Shown here piece by piece: positions 35,332 to 46,043 of a DNA stretch of 64,000 bases. Location: NCBI GenBank assembly GCA_949752735.1, contig OX457038.1, forward strand, positions 23,558,655-23,622,654. Reading direction: 5' to 3'. A program made the translations under genes and the position numbers. This stretch comes from Lumbricus terrestris (lineage: Eukaryota > Annelida > Clitellata > Crassiclitellata > Lumbricidae). The notes beneath the pieces were generated by a model, which saw only the letters and a program-made list of their open reading frames with translations, was not told the origin of the DNA and did no database searches. The number at the start of each line of letters is the position of its first letter. The first letter of the stretch is position 1.

Positions 35332-38300
35332 ATGTACGTTAGGATGGCGGACGCAATGCACTCGGACACTAACGAAGACGAAACGGTAAGCGTTGACATC
35401 GTAAAACTATCAAAGTCACGGGCGAAAGCTAAATTCACTCGGAGTCGGCATAGCCTGTTAAAAGTTCTGGACGAATCGCCAATCGATAGAAAAGAAATTC
35501 GGAAACAACAGGAACAGTTGTCTGAGAACATGGAAGCGGCCATGAATATTATGGAACAACTTGTAACGGTCCATAATGAAAATCGGGATCGAGACAGTAT
35601 TCACAAAATGTGTACGGAAATGGATACGATGGAAGCGGAGTTCTCTTCCACCATGGAACACGTTCGTCGTGTTTTAAATGAAAGGGCTGATGTTGCATCC
35701 GCTCCTGTAAATGACAGTCATTCAGAATCAATAGAACGAACTCAATCTAATGCTCAAAATGTCGAGTATCGAGACATTGGAGCATACAGCAGTTTCGAGG
35801 TGCTGGATAGAAGACAGCATAGAAGAGCAAACTTCACAGCAGGTGAACATATCGAACAAGATCTGTGGAAACAGCTGAAACGGGTTTCAATTCCAGTCTT
35901 CTCAGGTGACAAAAGAAATTATGAATCATGGAAAGCTTCTTTCATGGCTTGTGTCGATCGAGCACCAACATCATCTGAATACAAACTTCTACAGTTGCGC
36001 CAGTATCTTTCCGGTGAAGCCCTGAAGATCATTGAGAATTTAGGTCATTCGGCAGCAAGCTACGACGCGGCTAAGGAACGATTGGAACGAAAGTACGGTG
36101 GAGTGCGGCGACACATAGCAATACAGATGGAGGAAATCGACAGCTTCAAGCCGGTAAGAAACAGTAACGCTCAAGACTTAGACAGATTCGCTGATTTACT
36201 AGATATTACTGTGATCAACTTGAAAGATTCAGGTCGCTACGAGGAGCTGCGTTATGGATCGTTGTACCTTAAGCTTCTTAAAAAAATGAATGAGACCATG
36301 CTTACGAGTTACCAGCGCTGGGTGTTTGAGCATCACAAGAAGGAAGACGTAGAGACATTAAGAGAGTGGATTTTGCAAGAAGCAGAATTTCAGACCGTTG
36401 CCAGTGAGACGGTACAAGGTTTCACTGAAATGAAAGTTAGTCACAATCGGAAAATACATCCACAATCTTATTTTGGTGAGAATCAGAGCAAAGACACTGA
36501 GCGAAGACGACATAAGAAAGATTTGGTTGCTTGTGCTTACTGCCAGGGTCACCATGGTATCTGGGGGTGCAAACAGTACGAGCAGCTAGAAGTGTCGGAT
36601 CGATGGAATGTAGCAAAAGATGCAAAACTGTGTTATCGATGTTTGGGAGGAACGCATCTTGGTCAAGATTGTGCTCGCAGTCGGCAGTGTGGACTGGGAA
36701 ATTGTAGTAAACTTCATCATAGACTACTGCACAAGGACATAATCGGTCCTCGTAATTCAAGCATGATTCCCAGAGTTACAGCACCACCGAGGTCATCGCA
36801 CGAAGGTCGCTCTAGCTTTATGCCTGCAACGGATGGATCCCGGGATCTTGCAGAAAGGGGAGCTAACAGTGATACTACCTTTGTATCCAACGGTAACTGT
36901 TTGAACATATGCAGTTTACGTACGATTCCTGTAATTTTGAAAAACGGTAGCAAAATTATTCAGGTAAATGCACTATTAGATGATGGAAGTACAAAGACTT
37001 ACCTCAATGCAGATGTAGCTGCTGAACTGGGTCTCGTTGGTGACGCACAACAGATAGCAGTGAACGTTTTAAATGGGAAAAGTGAAGCATTCGAAACCAT
37101 GCAGGTGAACGTACGACTTCAGAGTTTGGATCATAAGGTGAACATGATGATTTGTGCTTTCACCACAACTAACGTTACTGGCAGTATGGAAGTTGTGAAC
37201 TGGAAAAAGGATTGTGCAAAGTGGCCACACCTCAGAAATATCAACTTTCCAGTATTTCGATCACGTCGTGTTGACATGCTGATTGGACTCGATTATGCAG
37301 ATTTGCACTTTGCTCAAAAGGAAGTCCAAGGTAAGCCTGGTCAACCAATCGCTCGACTCACACCACTGGGATGGACGTGTGTTGGGAAAACGTCGCCAGT
37401 CGGAGCTTATACGAATTTCAATCATACTTATTTCCTCAAAGAAAATGTGGATGAAGTAAATGCAACGCTCCGTAAGTTTTGGGACTTGGAAGAGGTCACA
37501 TCAACAAGTTACAACGAATTGTCGCAAGATGATAGAATTCTGCTGCAAGAATCAAAACGGACATTGTGTCACACTGATGGAAGGTATCAAGTGGAGATTC
37601 CTTGGAAGGATGGTCATCCTGATTTACCAAATAATTATGAAATGGCGGTCAGACGTTTGGAATGCACAGAAAAGAGACTTAACAAAGATCAGAATGTCAG
37701 AAGTGCCTACTGCAAAACTATCGAACAGTATACAGAAAAAGGGTACATCCATAAATTGGAAACGTCCAATAAAAATGAAAGACACTGCTGGTATTTACCA
37801 CACTTTCCAGTTGTCCGAGCTGACAAAGCAACAACAAAGACAAGAATCGTCTTTGATGCATCGGCTAATTATAAAGGTGAATCGTTGAATCAGACAATCA
37901 ATCAGGGACCAAAGCTGCAGCAGCAATTGACAAAAGTATTGCTCAGATTTCGTAAGAATCCAATAGCATTGGTGTGTGATGTTGCCGAGATGTATCTTCG
38001 AGTTGAGATAGCCAGGAAGGACCGCTCATACTTCAGATTCTTGTGGCGCGATATGGAGAACAGCAAAGATCCAGTCATTTATGAATTCACACGTGTTGTG
38101 TTTGGTGTGAATTGCTCGCCATTCCTCGCACAGCTTGTTGTTCAAGAACATGCTAGAAAACTAGGTGATCAGTTTCCATTAGCTGCAGAGACTATATTAA
38201 ACGCAACATATATGGATGACAGTATGGATTCTGTGGACTCTGTTAAAGCGGGAGTGGAATTATATCGACAGATGTCGGAGTTGCTGGGACTAGCAGATAT

Positions 38301-40827
38301 GCATGCTCGAAAATGGTTGTCAAATTCGGATGAAGTGTTGGAGAACATACCGGTGGCAGACCAGGTTACCGAGATGGAGATTGAAGGTGATCAGGTGTAC
38401 GGAGCTAAGACTCTTGGAGTGATTTGGTTATCTCACGTGGATGTATTCACTTTTCGTTTCAAATCATTGGAAGATGGGTTTGTCTGCAGCAAGAGAAATG
38501 TATTAAAAAAGGTCGCATCACTCTTCGATCCATTGGGTTTCTTGGCTCCATACATTGTGCGGGCCAAGATGTTGTTGCAAAAGATGTGGTCATGTGGATT
38601 AGATTGGGATCAACCATTGGATGTAGAACTAAAAACAGAAGTAATGGATTGGTTTTCAGAGCTGGGCGATGTTAGCAAAATTGAAATTCCAAGATGTATT
38701 CGTTTACCGACTGAAAAGCTGTTGTCAATGTCTCTGCACGTCTTTGCTGATGCATCCACTGAGGCTTATGGTGCAGTGGCATATGCGAGATGTGTTTACG
38801 ACAGTGGTCACTTGTCAAGCCGATTCGTATGCTCAAAGACAAAGGTGTCTCCATTGGCTTCAACCAGTATTCCACGCCTGGAATTAATGGCAGCTGTGTT
38901 AGCACTTCGCATGGGAACAAACATTGCGATTCCACTTGATATAAAACAGTCCAGCATTAACTTCTGGAGTGATAGCATGAATGTATTACACTGGATCAGA
39001 GGTCGGAGTAGAGCGTACAAGCCATTTGTAGCAAACAGAATTGGAGAAATTCAAATTTCAACCAATCCAGACCAATGGAGACATATTCGATCGGAACAAA
39101 ATCCAGCTGACTTGGCTTCACGAGGATTGACAGCTTCACGTCTCATCAATGAAACCTTGTGGTGGAATGGTCCAGCGTTCTTGCAAACCTCTGAAGACAG
39201 CTGGCCTATTTGTCCAATTGAGCCAGTCAATGATTCATCGTGCGAGAAAAGGAAAATTGATCGTCACAGAGACTCAACATCGACGTTCCTAACCAGCAAC
39301 AGTTCAGTAGATGATTTGGAAAACATTCTAAATCCGGATAAATTCTCAGACTGGAGACGGTTAGTACGAGTCCAATCGTGGGTTCTACGGTTCAGCAACA
39401 ACTGTAACTTGTTAAAGCAGGAAAGAATTCGAGGAGAACTGCAATGTGAAGAAATCAAAGATTCAGAAATCCTATTGATTAAAAGCTGTCAAAAGGAGGC
39501 TTTCAATGAGGAGTATCGAACCTTACTTCAAAAGAAAGTTTTGCCAGCCAGTAGCAAACTCTTACCACTGAGTCCTCAGTTGGATGAACACGGTTTAATG
39601 CGAAGTGACAGTAGATTGGTCAATGCTGAGGTCCTGTCATATGACGCACGTTACCCGATCATCCTACCTCGAAGACATGGAATAACAAGATTGATCGTCA
39701 AATATGAGCATGACAAAGGAGCTCACGTCTGTGGTACAAATCACATACTTTCAGAGCTATCGAAAAAATACTGGATTCTTTCGGCACGTGAAGCAATTCG
39801 AGAATGGGAACATGCATGCATGGCATGCAAGCGTCGCACCACAAAGGCAGCAACCCAGATTATGGCACCATTGCCTAGTGGAAGACTGAAGTTGCCAAGT
39901 CCGTTGAGAAGTTTCGTTCATACTGCACTTGACTTCGCAGGACCATTCCTTACAGTTCGAGGTCGCGGAAGAAGCAGAGAAAAACGTTATCTGTGTCTGT
40001 TCACTTGCATGACAACTAGAGCTGTACACTTAGAAATGGCCTACGGGCTTGACACGGACTCATTCTTAAAAGCGTTCTTTCGGTTTGTTGATCGACGAGG
40101 GTGGCCGGAAGAATTAACTTCAGACAATGGACGAAATTTTGTTGGAGCCAATCGCGAGTTGAAGGAGTTGATAAAGAACTTGGATCAACACAAAGTTATC
40201 AAGTCCACAGTATCGCATCATCTGAAGTGGAATTTTAATCCACCAGTTGCCCCTCACTTTGGAGGTGTATTCGAAATCATGATTAAAGCTGCAAAACGTG
40301 CAGTCTTTGCAATTCTTGGAAATGCTGAAGTTGGCGATGAAGAGTTGACGAGTGCCTTTATCGGAGCGGAAGCACTCATAAATTCAAGACCACTGACATA
40401 CCAATCAGCAAATCCACAAGATCTAGCACCACTTACACCAAGCCATTTTCTACATGGTGAACTTGGTAGACAAGCTGCTCCAGTTCCGACCGATGAAGCT
40501 CATCATCCAAGACAGCGTTGGAGACGGGTTCAGGAATTAATTCGTCATTTTTGGAGTCGTTGGATGCAAGAGTGGCTACCTAGTTTGGGATCGAGAAAGA
40601 AATGGCATTCAGAAAAGAAGGACTTTCAAGTCGGAGATGTAGTTTTGGTTGTGAACTCAGATACAGCTAGAGGACGTTGGCCTTTAGGAAGAATAGTTTC
40701 TGTTCATCCAGGACGTGATGGACATGTGCGAGTGGTCAATGTTCGCATTGGAGAGACTGTATTTACACGACCCATTAACTCTTTATGTCCACTTGAATTT
40801 GCTGATGAAGGCAATTGTGATGCCTGA
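35332..40827 (+). CDS. BEL/Pao Gag-Pol polyprotein (1831 aa)
   Basis: One frame encodes the whole polyprotein. Order: Gag-like region with the retrotransposon Gag block (LKRVSIPVFSGDKRNYESWK, about residues 180-260); zinc knuckles C-A-Y-C at 401 and CYRCLGGTHLGQDC at 434-447; aspartic protease LLDDGS near 548-553; RT with TRIVFDASA near 837 and YMDD at 960-963; RNase H with D1140, E1184, D1214; integrase HHCC zinc site from H1460 and core D1534, D1598, E1648; and a C-terminal DUF5641-type block (VGDVVLVV...RWPLGRI). All key residues seen are intact. The second ATG (35344, aggATGg) has a better context than the first. The frame has no stop or slip site between gag and pol. Confidence 0.96.
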   Translation: MYVRMADAMHSDTNEDETVSVDIVKLSKSRAKAKFTRSRHSLLKVLDESPIDRKEIRKQQEQLSENMEAAMNIMEQLVTVHNENRDRDSIHKMCTEMDTMEAEFSSTMEHVRRVLNERADVASAPVNDSHSESIERTQSNAQNVEYRDIGAYSSFEVLDRRQHRRANFTAGEHIEQDLWKQLKRVSIPVFSGDKRNYESWKASFMACVDRAPTSSEYKLLQLRQYLSGEALKIIENLGHSAASYDAAKERLERKYGGVRRHIAIQMEEIDSFKPVRNSNAQDLDRFADLLDITVINLKDSGRYEELRYGSLYLKLLKKMNETMLTSYQRWVFEHHKKEDVETLREWILQEAEFQTVASETVQGFTEMKVSHNRKIHPQSYFGENQSKDTERRRHKKDLVACAYCQGHHGIWGCKQYEQLEVSDRWNVAKDAKLCYRCLGGTHLGQDCARSRQCGLGNCSKLHHRLLHKDIIGPRNSSMIPRVTAPPRSSHEGRSSFMPATDGSRDLAERGANSDTTFVSNGNCLNICSLRTIPVILKNGSKIIQVNALLDDGSTKTYLNADVAAELGLVGDAQQIAVNVLNGKSEAFETMQVNVRLQSLDHKVNMMICAFTTTNVTGSMEVVNWKKDCAKWPHLRNINFPVFRSRRVDMLIGLDYADLHFAQKEVQGKPGQPIARLTPLGWTCVGKTSPVGAYTNFNHTYFLKENVDEVNATLRKFWDLEEVTSTSYNELSQDDRILLQESKRTLCHTDGRYQVEIPWKDGHPDLPNNYEMAVRRLECTEKRLNKDQNVRSAYCKTIEQYTEKGYIHKLETSNKNERHCWYLPHFPVVRADKATTKTRIVFDASANYKGESLNQTINQGPKLQQQLTKVLLRFRKNPIALVCDVAEMYLRVEIARKDRSYFRFLWRDMENSKDPVIYEFTRVVFGVNCSPFLAQLVVQEHARKLGDQFPLAAETILNATYMDDSMDSVDSVKAGVELYRQMSELLGLADMHARKWLSNSDEVLENIPVADQVTEMEIEGDQVYGAKTLGVIWLSHVDVFTFRFKSLEDGFVCSKRNVLKKVASLFDPLGFLAPYIVRAKMLLQKMWSCGLDWDQPLDVELKTEVMDWFSELGDVSKIEIPRCIRLPTEKLLSMSLHVFADASTEAYGAVAYARCVYDSGHLSSRFVCSKTKVSPLASTSIPRLELMAAVLALRMGTNIAIPLDIKQSSINFWSDSMNVLHWIRGRSRAYKPFVANRIGEIQISTNPDQWRHIRSEQNPADLASRGLTASRLINETLWWNGPAFLQTSEDSWPICPIEPVNDSSCEKRKIDRHRDSTSTFLTSNSSVDDLENILNPDKFSDWRRLVRVQSWVLRFSNNCNLLKQERIRGELQCEEIKDSEILLIKSCQKEAFNEEYRTLLQKKVLPASSKLLPLSPQLDEHGLMRSDSRLVNAEVLSYDARYPIILPRRHGITRLIVKYEHDKGAHVCGTNHILSELSKKYWILSAREAIREWEHACMACKRRTTKAATQIMAPLPSGRLKLPSPLRSFVHTALDFAGPFLTVRGRGRSREKRYLCLFTCMTTRAVHLEMAYGLDTDSFLKAFFRFVDRRGWPEELTSDNGRNFVGANRELKELIKNLDQHKVIKSTVSHHLKWNFNPPVAPHFGGVFEIMIKAAKRAVFAILGNAEVGDEELTSAFIGAEALINSRPLTYQSANPQDLAPLTPSHFLHGELGRQAAPVPTDEAHHPRQRWRRVQELIRHFWSRWMQEWLPSLGSRKKWHSEKKDFQVGDVVLVVNSDTARGRWPLGRIVSVHPGRDGHVRVVNVRIGETVFTRPINSLCPLEFADEGNCDA

Positions 40828-40950
40828 ATTTATTGTTAACACAAAATGATTTTAGTTGATATAATGATATTTCAAAATTAAGTCGTAGACAATGCACCGT
40901 TTATTATCAGTAACAACAATGACTATAGTTGATAGGTGATGCTTACGCAT

Positions 40951-40964
40951 CACAAAGGGGAGAA
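40951..40964 (+). promoter_or_regulatory. polypurine tract
   Basis: acaaaggggagaa directly before the 3' LTR; plus-strand priming site of the retrotransposon. Confidence 0.8.
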
Positions 40965-41168
40965 TGTTCAGAAGACTTTAATTTTGCATTTTAACTTAGC
41001 AACGTTAGGTTTTAATTTCAGCACATTATGTGACGTCATCGTTGATGTACTCCGGATATAGCAGTTCCTTGTTTTCGTTCGCCATTTTAAGCAGTCACGT
41101 TTCCGAATGTTTCAATAAATGTTGTAAAATCAAATCGAATCGCATGGGCCTAAACGATCGTTAGAACA
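40965..41168 (+). repeat. 3' LTR of BEL/Pao element
   Basis: 204 bp, no difference from the 5' LTR found by eye. Confidence 0.95.
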
Positions 41169-41173
41169 CTTTG

Positions 41174-42133
41174 GTATATATATAAAGTTCCCCAAACACT
41201 CTTAACATGCTTCGGCGTTTCGACGTGCACCTTTAAATCCAGTGCACCCTTATTAATAATAATTAATTGGTTGTGAAACCTGGGACGAGATTCATATTTT
41301 GCTCCTAAAATAATTTTTATAAATCCTGAGGGATCATTCAAACCAAAGGTTAAAAAAAACCAATAATAGGAGTTGCTAACCTATTGGTGCAGTTGCAGAC
41401 AATTTAACAAAGCGGCCATTATTAGCAGCTACAGTCAATTTCTGATGACAATAAAAGCACCATGTCGTATTTGGCTGTCCAGGTGACAATGCCTACAAAG
41501 AACAGACAATAAAAACCAATAGACTTGCTAAAGCTGCTGAGCTGTATGATAATTGTAATAAGAAACTTGCATTACAAGTCAAATCAACAAAGCTAAGCCT
41601 AAATTACAGTTCACCACAGTACAGAAATTTCATGAAATACAATGGTCAGATGACTACAAATCAACTGAAAAGCATCTAGTTGTTGGCTGTCGGCATCTAC
41701 ACAGTGATACTCATGCAGACTTCAGTGTAGTTCAAAGTTCCTGAACCGTGTTGCAATGCTTTACCAGCATCCACACACAAACAAACAACTACTACAAATC
41801 TAAACATCATCATAAATCAACTAATAAGTTGCACTTAGTTGTTGTTGTCATTAGTGTTTTCAATATAATAACTATGATAAATCGGTTTTCAGTGTCTAGG
41901 ATAATGTAAAAAAAATGCACAACAAATATGCTTAATCAAGTAAGCAAGTAATTATATCCTCTACTGAACATATTGCAAACTGCATGTCGAGGTACAGTTT
42001 GAGGTAAATTGTCATAATAATAAACGTTCTGCATGCTAGACTGGCTGCAACAGGTAGAATTCTGTCTTGGTTTCATGAACGTAAACAGTATAACAGTTCT
42101 AAATAGACCAGCAGGTCATATTGATTATGACCC
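41174..42133. other. intronic sequence, no gene seen
   Basis: No recognised feature. Confidence 0.45.
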
Positions 42134-42136
42134 AGG

Positions 42137-42768
42137 GCCCATATTCATTAAGGCATCTTATCTGATTCCTAAGTACTCACTAAGCGCTACGTTGCGCCTA
42201 GCTAAGATGTGTCTTAAGAGTTTGCGACAGGGCGTATTCACAAGACACTTTGGAGTTCACCTACTTAGGCGGTAACTACATCATGGTTATAGTTAACACT
42301 CATGAGCAAGAGATATTAACAGGCACCAGTCCGCATGTGTCCATAAACAAAGATATAAATACGGTTGCATCGGCCCGCGGAAAGATTCCTTGGATGGTAC
42401 TTTATATGCGATCTAAATGTATATTTTTATGCATTAATGGCATTTTGTGACAGCGAAAATGAAAGCACAAATAAGCTAAATGTCCCACAGCCAGCATAAT
42501 TAACCATGGTGCAGGACTCCAAAACACTCTTGACATCTGAAACTTTGTCGAAGTAGACAAATCACAAATGCCCTGCCATGTTTTGACCATGTGTTTTGAT
42601 CTTCTGTTGCAAACTTAAGACACAAGTAGCAGACTTACATGACCATCTCAGCGTTAATTGTGTCTTAGATGGCTAAGAGCGGGTGGTGAACACCGATTTA
42701 TCCGCTAGTAGTCAACTAGCTAGATCTAGTCAGCAACTAAGACTTCGATAGAGCGGTGAATATGGGCT
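42137..42768. mobile_element. TIR element with GCCCATATTCA ends
   Basis: GCCCATATTCATTAAGGC at the left and GGTGAATATGGGC at the right form inverted ends. The interior repeats taagatgtgtcttaag-like and ctaagac text. No target duplication resolved and no transposase. Confidence 0.55.
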
Positions 42769-43059
42769 TGGATCTGCTTGAATTGCTCTGCAGAGGCAAA
42801 TGTCAGCACTTGGCATAATAGTTCAAAACTTGGGCTGTTGTTGTTGTTGGGCAGGTGTCACTGTGCGACCAATCATGATAGCAGCACCTCCAAGGTGTAG
42901 GAGTGCCGACCCCTTCTGACCCACAAATCCCCACCAAGAAGGATCAGCATACAACATCCAAATCATATATTTATTTCACCAGCTAACAGTAATAGTACAA
43001 CCAACATAAATATGCAACCAGAACAGGCGACCAGAACATAGAGACTGTAAAGTGACTGC

Positions 43060-43330
43060 CTATTCCTGTTTCATATGTCTATGTGTTTATTGAAGCCAAA
43101 CTTTTCTGTGAGGGTGACTACCAAGATGTTCATTCCGTTCACATTTTTGAAACTCGATGTGGCACTTGGTAGATGTATTCAGTCAAGCCTCGATCTGGGT
43201 CAGTGCACAATCATCTTCTGAAGATCATATTGGTTTTACTTCAGATTGCATTGGATGGCTGGTATCAAACGCCCTTGAGAAGTCCAGGGCTATCAGGTGA
43301 ACATAGGGTCATTACTGGAGCATTTGAGAG
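43060..43330 (-). pseudogene. decayed LINE RT fragment
   Basis: The minus strand reads ALDFSRAFDTSHP (RT motif A) with flanking stops. A (GA)n run at 43326-43344 follows. Very decayed. Confidence 0.45.
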
Positions 43331-43532
43331 AGAGAGAGAGAGATGATATGTGCTATGGATATGAGGGTGCTACTGTGGCAGAACGAGTCGAACAGAAAGG
43401 CATACACACTAATGACAGCACACACTAATCACAGAACTCCCTATTGCTCTCTGGCTGCATTATGAAAGAGCTAAGTACCCGCCATCACACAATATACTTC
43501 TTAAGGAAACAGAGAATGATTGGAGTTATGAA

Positions 43533-43592
43533 TAAGATAAGATAAGAATATTCTTTAATATACCAATTGCTATCCGCATTTTGGTGTACATA
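43533..43592. repeat. interspersed repeat family AAGATAAGAATATTC, copy 3, part 1
   Basis: aagataagaatattctttaa to ttggtgtacata, then split by a hAT; continues at 45177-45430. Confidence 0.85.
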
Positions 43593-44350
43593 CAGGGCTG
43601 AAAGTGGTTCGAAAAAGTTGCCGGGTCTGACTTTTTGTCGGAAAGCGCCGAAGGCGCTAAGCTGCGAGTGCCGAAGGCACGAAGCCCACACCGACTAGGG
43701 GGTCTGGGGGAGCGTCGTAAGCTCCCCGCTGGGGCGGAGCCCCAGCCACCAACGCATTTTTAACTGTGTTGACCTCAACTAGAGTCCATTTTAGGCTCTA
43801 ATTTGCCACTATTTTATGAACGATAAAGTCATTAAAACTGTTTAAAAAGTCGCTTTGCAGAGTAGCAGATCACCAGGATAACAAAGTCAAAGTTTTATTG
43901 TAAAAGAAATGGGTTTCGTCTTTACCATGTTGAAGTTTTATTGTAAAAGAAATGGGTTTCGTCTTTGTATACCATAATCAAAAAAGTTAAAAGTTTAGAC
44001 CTATAACAAGTTTATAAGTTTACTGAAATATGGGTACCGTATAGGAAAACTCTGTATGGGTTTTATCAGCTCGACCCACCCAAAATGTATGATTTGAATT
44101 CCTAATTTTTAAAAACTATTTCTATGAAGGCTTTAGCCTATACATTGTGTAGGCCTATCTTGCAACCATTTCGTAGTGCTGAGCCACTAGCACCGGCCTC
44201 AAGTCACTCCACCATGGTTGAAAATCCCGGAGCGAATCCACATCAAAGTTCTCTCCTTAACTTACAACTCCGTATATAGTGCTCCCAGCAGAGTTATCTT
44301 CGCGAACTGTTCACTATCCAGCCAACCCGTTCTACGTACCCGATCATCCA

Positions 44351-44394
<44 letters not shown>

Positions 44395-45168
44395 CCTCTC
44401 GACCGCCGCCTCCAACTTCCAAGTCATCTCAAGTTCTTCAACCGAACCATATCCAACACACCACCACGCCTTTCTCAACAAATTTCTCATAATTATTTCA
44501 TTGCTGAACGAAAATTTAATGGCTTAAGTGTTCAATGAATGTCTCCACCACCGTCACCACGTCGTAGACCTATACATTTTTGAATTTCCACACTGTAGAG
44601 GTAGAATTTTTTCTGTCGTCGTAACAAAATTGCTCATTATGGCTAAACACATTAAACAGTGGATAACACTCAAGAAATTTATAGAGTCTAATGATATTTC
44701 TGAAATATATCTGAAATATTGGGGATATCAGCATCTCCATCCCCAACCGCAAATTTAGGGATCCGCCCTCTGACCCCCTAAGTCTCCGCCTATGAATGCT
44801 GCTGCTAATTTAACACCCCATTTCCTAATGTAGTTGTACGGCGTAGCTCCTCCCAAGAAGCCGGCGGGCCGCCCAGTAAGGTTATGGTGCACATAAAGGT
44901 TATGGTGCACATAACCTCATCACGGGTCGGCGGCATGTTTAACATATCTGCGGTGTATTCATTGGCATAAGCATCTACGCTAGTCATTTGCCGAATTTAA
45001 AAAAAATCCTACCGTTTTAACCTAGTTTTTGGCGAATGACGACCTTTTTTAGTCATTCGAAACTGATTTTTGGTAAACAAGCGACCCGGCTGAGACCCGG
45101 CAACAGCAGGTCTCGAAAATCGGTGCCGGGTCGCAGACCCGGACCGACCCGGCTTACTTTCAGCCCTG
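43593..45168. mobile_element. 1.6-kb hAT, CAGGGCTGAAAGT ends
   Basis: Perfect ends CAGGGCTGAAAGT / ACTTTCAGCCCTG and a perfect 8-bp target duplication tgtacata (43585-43592 and 45169-45176). The left subterminal region (43640-43760) is GC-rich with short palindromes (gcgccgaaggcgc, gtgccgaaggcac, ggggcggagcccc). A LINE-like fragment with a (TGTC)n(TC)n tract (44207-44520) is inside. No transposase. Confidence 0.92.
44207..44520 (+). mobile_element. LINE fragment with (TGTC)n(TC)n run
   Basis: aaaatcccggagcgaatccacatcaaagtt and ctcaagttcttcaaccgaaccatatccaac match, by eye, the LINE at 62100-63990 (about 63165-63360). Microsatellite 44345-44402 interrupts it. Confidence 0.65.
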
Positions 45169-45176
45169 TGTACATA

Positions 45177-45430
45177 CAAAGTATAATATAAACAAACGTA
45201 CATAATTTCTATATCCAATCAATGTCAAAGTGTTTTGGAATAGCATAAAATCCTAAGTCCAAATCCAATATAAATTTTAAATTTAAAAAAGAAGTTCTTT
45301 TAATAACCAACAATTTATTCTGCACTTTGGTTTATATGGTATTACATTTAAATATGATAAAGCATCCTCGTCAAAAAAGATTTCCTCGTTAGGTTGTCCG
45401 CCCTAGGAATGATTCGGTCATGTAGTCTTG
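45177..45430. repeat. interspersed repeat family AAGATAAGAATATTC, copy 3, part 2
   Basis: Continuation after the hAT, ending gttgtccgccctaggaatga then ttcggtcatgtagtc. Confidence 0.85.
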
Positions 45431-45522
45431 GCCTCATGAAATAAGGCTGGGGCCTCAGTGGAATATAGGTCGATAGTCAGCCACAGTTTTCGATTGCTCT
45501 ATCTTTACAACAGATGCAATAT

Positions 45523-45836
45523 TAAGATAAGACTATTCTCTTTCATAACGCAGCCAGAGAGCAATCACGTGTTCTGTGATTGCTTTCTGTTCGAGTGCCA
45601 TCCTCATTTTGGTGTACAGACATGGAATAATAAATGAATATCAGCCAATCAATAGTCAAATGTTTTAAAATAGTATGCAAGATACTAAATCCAAAATAAA
45701 TATGCTCTTATAATGACTATTTATTTATACTGCACTTGGTTTACATGGCATAACATTTAAATAACATAAAGCATCCTTGTTAAAAACGATTTCCTTTTTA
45801 GGATGTCCACCCTAGGGACAATTCGATCAAGCAGTC
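45523..45836. repeat. interspersed repeat family AAGATAAGAATATTC, copy 4
   Basis: Diverged copy (aagataagactattctct...catcctcattttggtgtaca) with the same 3' half, ending accctagggacaattcgatc. About 70 bp near its start (gcagccagagagcaatcacg) is also present inverted at 43435-43470. Confidence 0.8.
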
Positions 45837-46043
45837 TTATTTATTTATTTATTTCTCCATTTCTATAGTACCCCTTCAAGCTCTCTACTCACAGGCGCTC
45901 TCGACTACAGTGCGGACTCTGCATCTGAGTTTCACGCCTGAGCAATTGCAGGTGAAGGACTTGCTCAAGGTCCCTACGCGGTGGCTTGAAGTGGATTCGA
46001 ACCTGGAAGGCACTTACGCCACCACTACACCACCGCACCTCAT
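45837..46043 (-). mobile_element. tRNA-derived SINE, copy 6
   Basis: Minus strand with an (AAAT)n tail at 45837-45855, tail hairpin gagcgcctgtgagtagagag, central GACCTTGAGCAAGTCCTT, B box ggttcgaatcc. The head region is partly deleted. Confidence 0.88.

Larger units (their letters stand above)
35032..41168 (+). mobile_element. complete BEL/Pao LTR retrotransposon
   Basis: A 6137-bp element with 204-bp LTRs, a 5-bp target duplication ctttg (35027-35031 and 41169-41173), a PBS-like TGGTAGCAGAGCG just after the 5' LTR, a purine tract aaaggggagaa just before the 3' LTR, and one uninterrupted gag-pol ORF. No env-like frame follows pol. The two LTRs read identically by eye, so insertion was recent. 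It lies antisense in the host-gene intron between exons b and c. Confidence 0.96.

Noticed and set aside
40828..40964. An env gene in the BEL element
   Set aside because: Only 137 bp lie between the end of pol and the 3' LTR.
41450..41800. Coding-looking stretch, perhaps an old transposase or host pseudogene
   Set aside because: No frame stays open and no motif is recognisable.
43640..43760. GC-rich palindromic block as foreign bacterial DNA (REP-like)
   Set aside because: It lies inside a hAT with perfect ends and target duplication and recurs at 59630, so it belongs to the transposon family.
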